DNA of 64,000 nucleotides. It comes from Bursaphelenchus xylophilus. Its lineage: Eukaryota > Nematoda > Chromadorea > Rhabditida > Aphelenchoididae. Position numbers and translations under genes: made by a program. The stretch is taken from contig CAJFCV020000002.1 of NCBI GenBank assembly GCA_904066235.2, positions 372,001 through 436,000 of the forward strand, written 5' to 3'. Position 1 is the stretch's first letter, and each line of letters opens with the position of its first letter. The notes under the pieces were generated by a model. That model had not been told where the DNA came from. It ran no database searches and worked only from the letters and a program-made list of their open reading frames with translations. Below, piece by piece: positions 1 through 10,887 of this stretch.

Positions 1-540
1 GGACACATCGGCGGAGGATTCGGCGGAGGCTTTATCAAAAGAGTCAAAGTTTTATTTTGACCCTTTGATAAAGCCTCCGCCGAATCCTCCGCCGGGGGAA
101 AAAAGTACAAAATTTTTGCCATCTGTGCATCGGATGACAACAAAAAATCGCCCAACCTTTTTTCCAACATGGATTTGCAAAAACCGAGGGCCCAAAACAA
201 AGTCCGCCGAAATCTGAGGTCTCCGCCGCGCCTCCGCGGATGTTGCGTAAAATCGAAAACGCAAAAAAAGCATACCGTAAAATCCACGGAGGTGTAACGT
301 AAACATAATTTTGGCCGTTGTAACAGAGTTTCCACCATACAATAAGGTGTGATTTTTAAAAAAGGCCCCAAATGTCTCCGCCGAGAACTGGCCTCTCCGC
401 CGACGAAAAAAATTTTTTTTTGCTCAGTACAAAACCGCCCGATATCAAGTTTTAGAATCAAAAAGAATTTCTGCGATAACTCCCAAGAGCTCAAAGATAT
501 TCGCAATTAGTTTCTGCCAAATTTCTTGAAACACCCTGTA
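1..540. repeat. GC-rich repeat with TCCGCCGA words and a 31-bp hairpin, left edge outside window
   Basis: Positions 9-39 and 64-94 are perfect inverted copies of 31 bases (cggcggaggattcggcgg...), giving a hairpin with a 24-base loop. The word TCCGCCG recurs around 76-92, 200-235 and 376-408. The stretch ends near 540 with CACCCTGTA, the same tip as the long-TIR elements at 13.8 and 15.3 kb. I read it as the right part of a DNA transposon whose left end lies outside the window. No gene is supported here. Confidence 0.55.
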
Positions 541-936
541 GAATATTTTTTCTAGGATATATGCGAGAATCCTAGCTCGCGCTTTGCAGAAACTACCGAG
601 ATTTTTTAGATTGAAAGTTGGCGAAAATTTAAGACCTTTTGCCGGATTTCGGCACGAAAAGTTTCATGCCTATTTTTACTATAGAGGATAATGTTTCTAC
701 AAAAAATCAAATTTTTCCGCACGAAACTGCCAAAGTTATGGCCAAAAAGTGGTTTTCTCTTTAACCGCTCTCTACGTTTAGTGTGCTTTTTCGGCGGCAA
801 AGCTTGTTTAATATCTCGGAGGCACCCGCAAAGCGCGAGCTAAAACTCTCAGGAATTGATATTTAGTTTATTCCCGACGTGTGTGCAAAATTTAAAGAAA
901 ATCTGAGCGTCGCACTTGGGGCACTTCCCTTGGTAG
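541..936. repeat. Family B palindromic MITE, left end missing
   Basis: Begins at gaatattttttctaggatatatgcgag, inside the B consensus, and runs to the right tip GCACTTGGGGCACTTCCC. It shares the internal words GCGAGCTAAAACT and GGCACGAAAAGTTTCATGCC with complete copies at 16.85 and 22.03 kb. It lies just upstream of the acceptor at 986-988, so it is probably inside an intron of the SXP/RAL-2 gene. Confidence 0.8.
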
Positions 937-988
937 CCGTAGAATTGTCATCAAAAAATTAGTCCCACTCATCCCGAGATTCTTTCAG

Positions 989-1800
989 AGAAGAGTTCGA
1001 AAAGGCCAGAGAAGTCATCAAAAAGGCGGACAAGTCTGTACTCGACGAGTTCCGCAAGAACCGCGTCCCCCTTCCCGGCAGCCCTCCACCTCCACCACCT
1101 CCACGAGGAGGACCGTTGGGCCCCCTCTATCACAAATTAAGTCAAGAGCAACAAAAACAATTGGATAAGATTATGGAAGAAGGAAGATCCAAGACCAAGA
1201 AAGAGGCCAAAGACGCAATGGACAAGTTTGTCGATGGCTTGAGTGAGGAGTTGAAGAAGGAGGCGGCTGTGGAGAAGAAGAGACATGAGGAATTCGAGAA
1301 GGAGATCAAGGAGAAGGTCGGGAGATTGAGTGCTGATGCGCAGAAGGTCCATAAAGAAATGGAGGTGAGAGGTTTTAAATTTGCAAATTGAGTCTATTAG
1401 GGTGAACCAAAAAAGTTTCCGATTTTTTATTAAAAAATTTTAACATAATTTTACACCAAATGAAAACCGGTTAAATTTCAAAGTAAAGGCCAGTTGACCA
1501 ACGGCTATTTTGCCCAAAAACTGCAACTTTAAGCTCTTCCCTTCCATTATTTAAATTAAAAGAAACTTTTTCCAGGATATCATGAAAGACGACACCATTA
1601 CTTTCGAGCAAGATCACGAGAAAATGAAAGCCCTCTGGGATCGAACTGACAAGAAAATTATCGACGAATTCGCTCAAGCCCACATCCCATTGCCCGGCCT
1701 GTTCCCACCCCCTCCACCAGGGCCATTCGGACCTCATCCATCAGGCCCATTTCCACCACCTCCACCAGGTGCCTTCCCTCCACCACCTCCACGATTCTAG
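989..1800 (+). CDS. SXP/RAL-2 (DUF148, Ani s 5-like) family protein, 5' end missing
   Basis: Two exons are clear: 989-1364 and 1576-1800. The acceptor is TTTCAG at 983-988, the donor GTGAGA at 1365, the next acceptor TTCCAG ends at 1575, and the stop is TAG. The encoded part is helical and charged (LSQEQQKQLDKIMEEGRSKT, then LSADAQKVHKEMED), as in the nematode-restricted SXP/RAL-2 family of secreted proteins. The end of a repeat unit, D-EF-...-PLPG followed by a proline tract, occurs twice: near 1048-1110 and again at the C-terminus, which is nearly all Pro/Gly/Phe. The signal-peptide exon is not visible; it should lie upstream of the B element. An AATAAA-type signal is at about 1905. Precise function is unknown for this family; secreted, possibly metal- or lipid-binding, is family knowledge only. 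Confidence 0.75.
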
Positions 1801-2004
1801 AGGTATCTGGAATCGCTTCACACCCTCGTTTAACTTATTAACCCACTACTTTTTTTGATTGCTATCTTGTAATTGTATGTACATTATGTTGAGCTTTAGT
1901 AAGTAATAAAAACGCTTTACTTTGCAAAAACGATGACTTTAAAATGACCAGAGGTTATGATAAAACCCAAGACCTTGATCCAAGTCACAAATCTAAACCC
2001 ATAT

Positions 2005-2304
2005 CTGGTTCTGTGATTTCAAAATCCGAACCAAGGCTGTTTTTGAAGGTGCCGAGTGCAGCGCGAACCCTTTCGATCTTGTGCCCTTCGAAGCCAAGGT
2101 CAGAGCGGCTTCTCGAAGGTGGGAGTGGTCGAGATTTGAGGGGATATAAAAATACGTGATATATGCCAGCCAAAACGGCAGAATCACAGTGTGGGGTGTG
2201 TTAGGAGGGCAGGGTTTTTAACCTTCTTTTATTTCGATTAATTTATTTTTTGGTCGTTTTTTTACCTTGCAGATATCTGACTTTATAAAACACGACATTT
2301 CAGG
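2005..2304 (+). promoter_or_regulatory. Likely promoter and 5' leader of the Ala-rich secreted protein gene
   Basis: A TATA-like GATATAAAAATA lies at 2143-2154. Just upstream are TTCTCGAA and related TTC/GAA triplets (2109-2118), which loosely resemble heat-shock elements but do not form a full alternating array. An acceptor TTTCAG ends at 2304, 18 bases before the ATG, so the leader is either cis- or trans-spliced. Confidence 0.4.
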
Positions 2305-2322
2305 TTGAACCTTTCTCGTAAA

Positions 2323-2703
2323 ATGTCATCTCTCCGCGTCATCCTCCCCCTCTTGCTGATCTCCCTGGTTATTGCTGAAATTCGACCAAAACGCCAACTT
2401 CTGTCAACCCTCATTGCTGAGGATGCGGCTCGACGAGCCCAACTCCAAGCCCAAACTGCCGCGAATATCGCCGCCGCTAACGCGAATGCGGCCCGTTTAG
2501 CGGCACAAGCTCAGGCCAGGAACAATTTGATCAACTCTCAAATCATCGCGAACGCCGCGCAACGTCAAGCGCTAGCGCAGGAGCGAGCGGCCGAAGTGAA
2601 TGCGGCGCTGGCGGCTAGTCAAGCCCAAACCCGCGCTCTTTTGGCTGTGGAGAGAGCGACGATTGCTGGAGCTCAGGCCAACGCTTTGGCGCTGGGAAAA
2701 TAA
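2323..2703 (+). CDS. Small Ala/Gln-rich secreted protein, unknown family
   Basis: Single coding exon of 126 aa. I chose the ATG at 2323 because it lies 18 bases after a TTTCAG acceptor and begins a good signal peptide: MSSLRVILPLLLISLVIA, residues 1-18. A basic RPKR site follows. The mature chain is almost entirely Ala, Gln, Arg, Asn and Leu in a helical periodicity (repeated AAxANAARLAAQAQA-like words), suggesting a long amphipathic helix or coiled coil. There are no cysteines. AATAAA follows at about 2783. I recognise no named family; a structural, extracellular or antimicrobial role is speculation. Confidence 0.7.
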   Translation: MSSLRVILPLLLISLVIAEIRPKRQLLSTLIAEDAARRAQLQAQTAANIAAANANAARLAAQAQARNNLINSQIIANAAQRQALAQERAAEVNAALAASQAQTRALLAVERATIAGAQANALALGK

Positions 2704-3060
2704 TTGAGGAAGTTTGGTGGCCGTTGGAAAAGGAGATATCAAGAACTGCCTCTGGATTCAGTTGTCTGTAAATTTGGTTCGAATAAAAGGAAATTTATAT
2801 ATTCTCGTGCATGGCTCATATTTCGATAAGATATAAGGTAATTCCTAGTATAGGCGAAGCGTCATTTATTTCAAATTTTAGTCTTTTCTCCCCAAAGGTC
2901 GCAGAGTTAATAAGCAATTATTTGATGGTGATAAAAGACTATCGAAACCTTATTTTCCGACTCTCTCTTTATTCTACAAGGCCGGGCAAAAGTCATTGAA
3001 TATCTCAACGACGCCTTGAGGGCTGTAGCCAAACAATAAAATCAATGGAAACTTCATCTA

Positions 3061-3283
3061 ACAGGGAAAAACTGCCAAAGTTATGGCCAAAAAGCGTTTT
3101 TTTCTCTGACCGCTCTCCACGTTTAGCGTGCTCTCTCGGCGGTAAAAATCGTTCGATATCTCGGCGGCGCCCGCAAAGCGCGAGCTAAAAATTTCAGGAA
3201 TTCATATTTAGTCCACACCCGACGTGTGTGCAAAATTTAAAGAAAATCTGAGCGTCGCACTTGGAGTACTTCCCTTGTAAATT
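3061..3283. repeat. Family B MITE with internal deletion
   Basis: The left tip ACAGGG at 3061 is joined directly to the interior word AACTGCCAAAGTTATGGCC. The right part is intact to GCACTTGGAGTACTTCCC. About half the element is missing. Confidence 0.75.
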
Positions 3284-3329
3284 CATCTTTTCTCCCCAAA
3301 GGATTTGTTAAGAAATGACTCAAAAATTA

Positions 3330-3484
3330 TCAGTCTGTCGGAAAAATAACGGCGGATCGCCGCAGCAAAATGTCTCGCCTCGCCGCTATCGCGCACCAAA
3401 TCCCAAGTCGCGGCCTGCAGTCGCAAAGCGATGATGGGCGATTCGGAGGCGCGACGATCCGCCGTTTTTTTCCCGACAGACCGA
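3330..3484. repeat. Family C MITE, copy 1 (155 bp, TA target duplication)
   Basis: Terminal inverted repeats TCAGTCTGTCGG...CCGACAGACCGA, extended by AACGGCGGATCG / CGATCCGCCGTT. TA dinucleotides flank it at 3328-3329 and 3485-3486. The interior (CTCGCCGCTATCGCGCACCA) is the reverse complement of the copy at 4282-4436, so the two copies sit in opposite orientation. TA duplication and short TIRs suggest a Tc1/mariner-mobilised MITE. Confidence 0.85.
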
Positions 3485-3486
3485 TA

Positions 3487-4056
3487 CTGTTGCTCTTCTT
3501 CGTCGAAGGTATAAGCTCGCTCAATTCTAATTCGAATTAGTTCCATGGTATTTGGATACACAAGTCTGATTAATTAATCGTTCTACCTGACCAATTTTGA
3601 ACACGAATCCGACCGGGATTAGTGTAAACAATTGCGTAATTCAACGTGCCGTCAGATGAATCTTAACTGGGACAGTAATGGAGTACCTCGTTGTGTTTAG
3701 AAGGTGGCTTCAGAGTGCTAACATTGGTTGGCTTTTGAACGGATTCTTGAGCTGAGATATGTAGATTTTCTAGAAATTTCAGTCTCTGTGTTAAACCGTA
3801 TGGATTACCGGTAAAAGGGTCAGAAGAAGGAAGTCAATGGTTGTTCTCTGACAAACACATCCTAGTGTTTGTTTACAGCGCTTTTTAACTATTTTGCGGA
3901 ATTGCTGTAAAGTCTGCTCATTCCACCAGCAAAATTAGGCGACTAGAAAACCCGTGCAGATATTTTTGAAGCGTACCTCCGCTTCCACTGGAAGCCATTT
4001 ATTCTCTAAAAGGTTTTCAAAGAGGTCGTGGCTAGTACATCTACAGCAGAACATCT
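3487..4056. other. Intergenic, no feature recognised
   Basis: AT-rich sequence with no exon that has both good splice signals and an open frame. The last bases lead into a truncated family A MITE. Confidence 0.5.
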
Positions 4057-4132
4057 ACAGTGGTGAACCGGACCCATTGACAAAAAACGTATCATTTTGC
4101 ATCCGGGAAGTATAAAAAATATAGCAAAATAC
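4057..4132. repeat. Family A MITE, left fragment
   Basis: Carries the A left arm (CAGTGGTGAACCGGACCC, then ACGTATCATTTTGCATCCGG) up to GCAAAATA and then breaks into a different repeat (see 4133-4193). Confidence 0.75.
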
Positions 4133-4193
4133 GCCTTCTCGCTAGCAATGAATCCAACTTTCTGGCCAACCGGAAAGCTCCTTTCCAGATCTA
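4133..4193. repeat. Repeat E, copy 1
   Basis: About 60 bp containing TCCAACTTTCTGGCCAACCG and TTTCCAGATCTA. A close copy lies at 8031-8092. Both copies directly abut the left end of a family A MITE. Confidence 0.7.
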
Positions 4194-4603
4194 CAGCGAG
4201 GGACCTGATCCAGTGGAAAAAAGTATCATTTTGCATCAGGGAAGCATCAAAAATGTGGCAAAATACCTCCGTCTCCAACTATCAGTCTGTCGGGAAAATA
4301 ACGGCGGATCGTCGCGCTTTGGTATCGCACATCATCGCTTTGCGACTGCAAGTCGCGGCTTGGGATTTGGTGCGCGATAGCGGCGAGGCGAGATATTTTG
4401 CTGCGACGATCCTCCGTTATTTTCCCGACAGACTGATAAATAAAAATCCGTTTTGAAAGGCGCGCCCTCTTCCTCACAAAAAGAGCAGGCGCGCTTTTGA
4501 AGTCGGAGTTTTTTCACTTGGAGGGGGAGGTATTTTGCCACATTTTTGATACTTCGTGGAGGCAAAATGATACGGTTTTGTCACTTGATCAGGTCCGTCG
4601 CTT
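4194..4603. repeat. Family A MITE interrupted by a family C MITE
   Basis: Left arm begins AGGGACCTGATCCAGTGG; right arm ends TGATCAGGTCCGTCGCT. At 4282-4436 it contains a complete C element with TA duplications at 4280-4281 and 4437-4438. Without the C element the sequence reads ...CTCCAAC TA AATAAAAATCCG, matching the uninterrupted A copy at 8.1 kb. Confidence 0.88.
4282..4436. repeat. Family C MITE, copy 2, nested in a family A MITE
   Basis: 155 bp with tips TCAGTCTGTCGGG / CCCGACAGACTGA, opposite in orientation to the copy at 3330. The clean TA duplication shows it inserted after the A element. Confidence 0.88.
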
Positions 4604-5154
4604 TATACAACAAATCTAAATATCAGGGTTTGCTGAACAAAAATTCGTTTCCACCGAACAACAAGCATTTACTTTGAAAACTTTCCTTGTAAATTTCACC
4701 GAACATGTTCGTCGCCTGCCTTGTCGTTGACAGTCCCCAAATGATTGTAGTTACTTAACTGTGAACGAGTAAGTCCACTGTCCTATTCAACTCTCTCTCC
4801 AACACAAAACACCCTTCGAACGAGATGTTCGAGAGACAGAGGAGAGAGTTAACAACGAACAGCAAATTCTCCACCCCTGTTTTAAAATTAAGTTTTATAG
4901 CGGAAATGATTTCTGTAGTATTAAATTTTGACCCTGAACCGTTTCGTCAACCCGGTTTTCAGCGTGCAAAAAAAACATCTTTCATTTTCAATTCTCGCTG
5001 AACTTTTATATATCTATGAATTGAAGCGTTCTTTCAAGGCGAGTGAAACGAGATATCAAAAATATTTTGGGTGATTTCTTTCGGAAATGGGATAGTTTTT
5101 TGGGAGTTTTGGGAAGACAGTTCAGGCATTTTTTAATATACTTTTATATCGCAT
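4604..5154. other. Intergenic, nothing recognised
   Basis: AT-rich sequence with several short direct and inverted words (GAGAGAGTT, TTCGAACGAGATGTTCGAGAG around 4816) but no supported exon or element. Confidence 0.45.
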
Positions 5155-5355
5155 TACAAAAAATCAACATTTTCCGTGACGAAGTAAGAGCTACCGACTA
5201 AACTTGTATTCTTCTAGCCGCCTCTCTTCATTTTGCGTTCTCTCTCGCAAGCCGTTGAAAATCTTGGCTGAGAAGTGCGCAATACCAAAATTTTCAAGTC
5301 TTAATTTATGACTTGTGTCGGCCGTATGTGCGAAATTCAAACCAAAACTTACAGT
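5155..5355. repeat. Strongly diverged family B fragment
   Basis: Retains the order of B words in degraded form: aaaaatcaacattttccgtg, gcgttctctctcgc, atctTGGCtgagaag, and gtatgtgcgaaattcaaa. It abuts a well-preserved B copy on its right. Confidence 0.45.
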
Positions 5356-5798
5356 GGAAGTACTCCAAGTGCGACGCTCAGATTTTGATGAAACTTGGCA
5401 CAAATTTAGAATAATTCTTTTCTAAAATATATGCGAGAATCCTGGCTTGTGCTTTGCAGAAACAACCGAGATTTTTAGGTAGAAAGTCGGTGAAATTTTA
5501 CGACTTTTTGCCAAATTTCGGCACGAAAAGTTTCATGCCTATTTCAACCATAAAGGATAATGTTTCTACAAAAAATCAAGTTTTTCCGCTCGAAACTACC
5601 AAAGTTATGGCCATAAAGCGCTTTTCTCTCTGACCGCTCTCCACGTTTAGCGGGCTCTCTCGGCGGCAAAAATCGGTCGATATCTCGGCGGCGCCCGCAA
5701 AGCGCGAGCTAAAACTTTCGGGAATTGATATGTAGTCTATTCCCGACGTGTATGCCAAATTTAAAGAAAATCCGAGCGTCGCACTTGGAGTACTTCCC
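5356..5798. repeat. Family B MITE, near full length
   Basis: 443 bp from GGAAGTACTCCAAGTGCGAC to GCACTTGGAGTACTTCCC, containing all internal B words. Confidence 0.88.
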
Positions 5799-8030
5799 AT
5801 GTTAATAGAGTGTCTGTAAGAAATCACTCGTTAGAAAATTAGAGGCAGTTCACCTGTCCTTTCTATTTCCTCTGTTATCCTTTTCAATTCGCTCCATGAA
5901 CACCCTCTTCCGTCTTTGCTTCCTTGACGTCGTCGGAGCCTCAAGGAGGCGTCGATTTAAGGGTCCTCGGGAAGAGTTAAGAGTTAATTAAGTACCGCTT
6001 TAATTCATTCAATCGACCGAATCACATGCGCTCTCGCCACTCGCTGTGGAGTGTTTTCGACTCGTCGTTTCGTGATTGGGAAACTATTTTCGGCGGTCTT
6101 GAGGACCTTTTCGGAAACACGATATAGATTACGGCGCACGTGGTGGGAGAGGGTGTCATGTTTGGGGCAACAAGTTGAAGCTCACTTTTCTGGATTGAAT
6201 TCGGCTTTTTAGGCGGGGTTTGTTGACTCATTGCGTGATATCATCCCATCGTGTAGATTACATGGACCTAAAGGACTTTGATGCCAAAACTCGAAGGCAG
6301 AGGGATGTTTCTTTTGCCATGTTGAGTTTTCGTATCAAAGTCTTGAATTTTCAACGCTTCTGTTCAACCTTTGAGTTTTTGATGACTACAGTGTTCATAG
6401 TATTTGAACGGTTCGGGTCGACTGCCCAACCTTGACTCTAATTAACCTCAACTCACGCCTCGGTCTCCACGTGATCGGCGCGTTCAAGGCTGATTGTTTT
6501 TTGTCGACTTTCAAGGAGTCTGAATGAGTTCCGGGAGACTTGTTTTGATCCCAAGGAACGTTGTAGCATTAGGACTTTTGTGTTATAGTAAGTTACAACC
6601 TATCTCATCTTTGAGGACTTGCCATAAGTCTTCGTTTCTTATTATTCCTGCCATGTGGCCCTTAATATAATCTGCATTTCTGGATGTTCTAAAAATTTAA
6701 CTCTTTGTGACACCTCTAATTTTTACCCTCCGGCTTGCTCTTAATGGACAGAAACATATTCCAGTCCTATCCGTCTAATATTATCTTGTTTCTGTTCGTC
6801 TAATATTATCACGCTAAATTTATCATTACTTTGACATGAGGCTAAAGAACTCGGCTGTGTTTAGAAAATGTTAGCCAATTTTTTGGCATTTCTTTACAAA
6901 CTATGTATATCTGTTTAAATCGAGGCGTTTTCAAGGGCATTAAAGTTCTGAAAAAATGGAAACGTTGATCAAAAACTATGTTTTGTAGATAGCCCCTGGC
7001 GCTCGTAACCCCAAAAGAACGTTGAATATCTCAGCCAAGTCTGTAAAGCGTTAGCTGAAATTTTCACCCATGAAAATATACCCTAAATATAGTGTATTCT
7101 CATGGTATAAAGAAGATTGGAATATCGGCCTATGAGAATTTGCGGCTTCGCGTAGTCGTCCGCTTCACAGATCAGCTCACTTTGTCTTCCGTGTTTTCCC
7201 AATTCCCGACCTTACTCTCGACCTCAGCGTCTTCCCTGTGATCACGCAATTAACGTACGGTCTGTTGGCCCACTAATTGAATGCACTATTTATCGAAAAT
7301 ACACGATTACATCCCGATTACAGCGCTGGATTTTACCGTACTCTTCCGAAAACAAAAAATATCTGATTCGCCCGGAGGGGGGCTGCGTTTACGTGGGTGC
7401 AGGTAGACCGGTGACAAAGTCCTTTTTTTCTGAGAGTTTAAAGTTAGTAGGAATGGGCAGTTAGTAGTAGTAAGTGAGAGTTTTCTCACCTTCTATCGAA
7501 ACTTTGGGAATTTTAATTAGAAAAGTTTTACTGTTTGAGGAATCATTACTCCCGGGTTGTTTTTACTTGCTCATATTACACTGCGAACATATCAAGTTTT
7601 AGGTTTGACCGAATTTTACAGCTTCCAAACTTTACAATATTGGAAGCAAACATAGTCTGGTCTAATTGGTTGGGGTACCAATTATGATGTTTTGTTTCTG
7701 GGAAGACTTGGCGCAAATTTGAGACATTACATTGTATATTTATAACAAACATTCCAGTTTGCGTTTATTTTATATCAAAAAGGAACAACCGGGTCCGTGA
7801 TATTGAAGTATGGCAGAAAAATATTTTGGTCTTTGCCTTCTTCGCGGAACTGCATGAAGAGCAGTACTCTCCAATATAATTATTTTTCTTTGAACTGAGC
7901 TTGAAAGGTTGTTGACAGAAACATTTCTCCTTTACGTTTGAGATTATGAGCGATTGGGAACCACTGTTTTAACAAGATAATTTATTGATTAAAAGGCTTC
8001 TCGCTAGCCATTCGGCTAGCAAAATGGCTT
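5799..8030. other. Gene-poor 2.2-kb stretch
   Basis: No coding model is supported. On the minus strand, short ATG-led stretches at about 5858-5896 and 6185-6231 end at plausible donors, but no partner exon follows. Around 7020-7075 a few words (AATATCTCAGCC, GTAAAGCGTTAGCT) look like a very old B fragment. Confidence 0.4.
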
Positions 8031-8092
8031 GCCTTCTCGCCAGCAAGTAGTCCAACTTTCTGGCCAACCGGAAACCTCGTTTCCAGATCTAG
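8031..8092. repeat. Repeat E, copy 2
   Basis: Shares about 60 bp with 4133-4193, including CTTTCTGGCCAACCGGAAA. It is followed immediately by a family A MITE, as copy 1 is. Upstream, 7990-8030 repeats GCTAGC / CTTCTCGC words. Confidence 0.7.
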
Positions 8093-8334
8093 TGAGGGAC
8101 CTGATCTAATGGAAAAAACATACCATTTTGCATCCGAGAAGTATGAAAAAATGTGGCAAAATACCTCCCTCTCCAACTAACAAAACTCCGTTTTGAAGGG
8201 CTCGCCCTCTCCCTCACAAAAGCGCTTTTGAAATCGGAGTTTTTTCACTCGGAGGAGGAGGTATTTTGCTGCATTTTTGATACTTCCCGGATACAAAAAG
8301 GTACGTTTTTTGCCAATGGATCAGGTCACTGTAA
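8093..8334. repeat. Family A MITE
   Basis: Left arm GTGAGGGACCTGATCTAATG, right arm GCCAATGGATCAGGTCACTG, near-palindromic around the centre. This copy shows the uninterrupted form of the C insertion site found at 4.28 kb. Confidence 0.88.
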
Positions 8335-8722
8335 TAAGTCTTTTAATCCCTTTAGCTAGCAACCATAACCTTTGAATTAACCAATTATTTCAAACATTGA
8401 GTCATAATGGGCCATAACTGCTTTCTTTTGATCTATTATAACTTTTTTTGATCCATTATTTTCGCTTACAGGCAAAGAATGAATGAATATCTCAGCCATA
8501 GATTTGATTACACCCTTAACCATGAGCTAACATTTCCAGTGATTCTGCCAGAAAAAGAAATTTTTTTGGCCATGCCTACAATAATGAACTAAATTAATTA
8601 AACTTTTTACTATTCTAATTGCTTCCACCCTCGAGTTTAGATCGCGCGTTTTGACGTCAATTGCAGATTCCTCGAGGGTAATAAAACCGGAGTTTCAGGG
8701 TCGAAGAGAAGAAGGAACCAAG

Positions 8723-10887
8723 ATGGGAGAGTCAAGTTATTTGGAAATCTGCGGATTCAGACTTCATGTTCATGTAGGTTGACGATGACTTGAAGCATTT
8801 GGATGCTAATATCGATGAGATAAAAAACAGCAGTGTTAATGGCATTTTATCGCTAAAAATTTTCGTAACGCTTCATAGCTTTTTTTAATTCAATGAATCC
8901 TTCAAAATTTTAGCTCTGAATTTCAAGTGACGTCGGAAATAAATAATTTTTTTCAGAATTAATCTTTTTTATTCCATATTTTAATTTTAAAAACGCAAAA
9001 AACACAGTGAGGGAACCGATCCAGTGGAAAAATGTGCCATTTTGTATCCGGGAAGGATAAAAAATGTGGCAAAATGCTTCCCTCTCCAAGTGAAAAAAAT
9101 TCGTTTTAAAGGGCTTCCCTCACAAAAAGAGCGGGTTTTACTTTGGGAGGGAAGCATTTTGCCACATTTTTGTTACTTCCCGGATGCAAAATGATACTTT
9201 TTTTGACATGGGATCAGGTCCCCCAGTGCATATTTGAATGGTATAATAAAAAAAGCAACAATATGTTTTTCAGAAAGCCGTCTTCTTGATTGCCGTAATA
9301 GCCATCGCTTTCACGCTACTCAACGCGATAATCATGCTCTACAATGGGAAGTTTGTGATCCTCTTCTTCCCCGCCGTCTCTCTCGTCGTCAACCTGTTGC
9401 TGTTATACGGAAACATGAAGAAGAAAGGGATCTTGTATTGGCCTTATTTGGTGTGGACGGTAAGTTTCTTTGGCAACTTTTAACTTGTTAAAAATAAAAG
9501 GGGTTCTCAGGAATTGACCCAGCATAAAGATGTGCCAAAATTTTCACAGCCTTATTATTACGTAGAAGGTTGTTGTACAGAGGTTCCATCAAACTGTAAA
9601 GCGAATTGGAGCTCATTTCCGATATCAATTTCCTGTCTACAGCCCATTTCCAACTCGTCGGGAAAAAGAGCATCCGTTTTGCTGACCGTCTCTAAATCAT
9701 TTTTGCAACAAAAAAAAGTTGTGAAGGTCATTGTGAAGACCAAATCTTACACCGAAAGAAGGGAGGAATTTGTAGGAAAAGTAGTAAAAGTGCGACTCTC
9801 AGATTTTGACGAAACTTGGCACAAATTTAGAACAACTTTTCTATAGAAGATATTCGAGACTTCTAGCTCGTGTTTTGCCGAAACGACCGAGATTTTTATA
9901 GATCAAAAGTTGGGAAAAGGGAAACACTTTTTTTTGAGAATTCTGGCAAGAAAGGTTACATGGCATAGGCTAAAACAGTCCGGTGAATGGATTGGCGATT
10001 TGCCAAAAAAAGACGCGAAAAAACGTTTTGTCGGGAAAGAAATGGGGAATTTTTGGGGCGAGAGAGTGTGATTTTGCGTGTCTTTTTTCTCTCTTTCTCT
10101 GCGAAATCAAGACGAAGTGTAAAAAGCCGATAGCGAAGGGTCTATTCCGGTCACCGGACTCCTCAGTTCGTGCATGGCTATTTTTGCCGTATGTTTTCAC
10201 AAAAAAAACCATTCTTTCGCACAAAGCTTCCGAATGAATGGTGAAAAATGTTTTTCTCTGACTCCACCGCAAATATTGTTGAAGATCTCAGCTGCGTCTG
10301 CAAAGCGCAAGCTAAAATTCTTAAGAATTGATAAGGGGAAGATACAGTAGTGGACCCGCAAAAAACGTATTATTTTGCATCCGGGAAGCATAAAAAATGT
10401 GGCAAAATGCTTCCTTCTGCAAGTGAAAAAATTCCGATTTCAAAAGAGCGCACTCTTTTTTTGTGAGAGAAATGGCCCTTAAAAACGGTTTTTTCACTTG
10501 GGAAGCATTTTGCCACATTTTTTATACTTCCCGGATACAAAATGTTAAATTTTTAACTTCCGTTTTACAGCAGCGACCCAAGTTTTATCTCCGAAAGTTG
10601 TTAAAAACTTGACATCGTCGAATCTATAATAACTCTCTAAATTTCAGGCGATCCTCATTTGCATCAACGCCGCCTACTTCATCTACATTGTTGGCTGCGC
10701 CTTGAACGTCTTCCACCCGTGGGCGTGGCTGGATTACCACGTGGGCTTCAAAGATACGGCCAAGTTCTTTACCGGCCAACGAGTTGTGATCGGGATCGCC
10801 TTCTTCGTGGTCACCTTCTTCTACGTGTTCTTTTCGTATGTGGTTTACAAGGGCTTCAACTACTTGAAGACGTCGTTGCCTTTTTGA
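8723..10887 (+). CDS. Four-TM (tetraspan) membrane protein, nematode DUF7027-like, paralogue 1
   Basis: Three exons, all in phase 0: 8723-8773, 9274-9459 and 10648-10887, giving 158 aa. The start ATG lies about 22 bases after a GTTTCAG acceptor. Exon 1 ends in FRLHVH. Exon 2 (62 codons) holds two hydrophobic spans, about residues 18-38 and 45-61. Exon 3 carries two more, about 79-97 and 126-148, with a FHPWAWLDYHVG loop between them. The next gene (11175-12703) has the same architecture: a first exon ending VHVH and a second exon of exactly 186 nt, so the two are tandem paralogues. Intron 1 holds a family A MITE (9004-9228). Intron 2 holds an old B copy and a truncated A copy. AATAAA is at about 10955. 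The family is unnamed functionally; assignment to DUF7027 rests on topology and is tentative. Confidence 0.8.
9004..9228. repeat. Family A MITE in intron 1 of the tetraspan gene
   Basis: Left CAGTGAGGGAACCGATCCAG, right GGATCAGGTCCCCCAGTG; arms nearly perfect inverted repeats. Confidence 0.85.
9778..10335. repeat. Old, diverged family B MITE
   Basis: Left end GTGCGACTCTCAGATTTTGACG; middle lengthened and scrambled; right part TCTGCAAAGCGCAAGCTAAA. It lies in intron 2 of the tetraspan gene. Confidence 0.65.
10346..10545. repeat. Family A MITE, right end truncated
   Basis: Left tip CAGTAGTGGACCC, with right arm ending at CTTCCCGGATACAAAATG. The last 35 or so bases of the right arm are missing. 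Confidence 0.8.

Noticed and set aside
4097..4565. Several open frames over the A, C and E repeats
   Set aside because: Similar peptides recur at nearly every A copy because the MITE arms are open in some frames; they are transposon noise.
5858..6231. Two ATG-led minus-strand mini-exons with donors (about 5858-5896 and 6185-6231)
   Set aside because: No acceptor-led partner exon in phase could be found on either side, so no gene model is supported.
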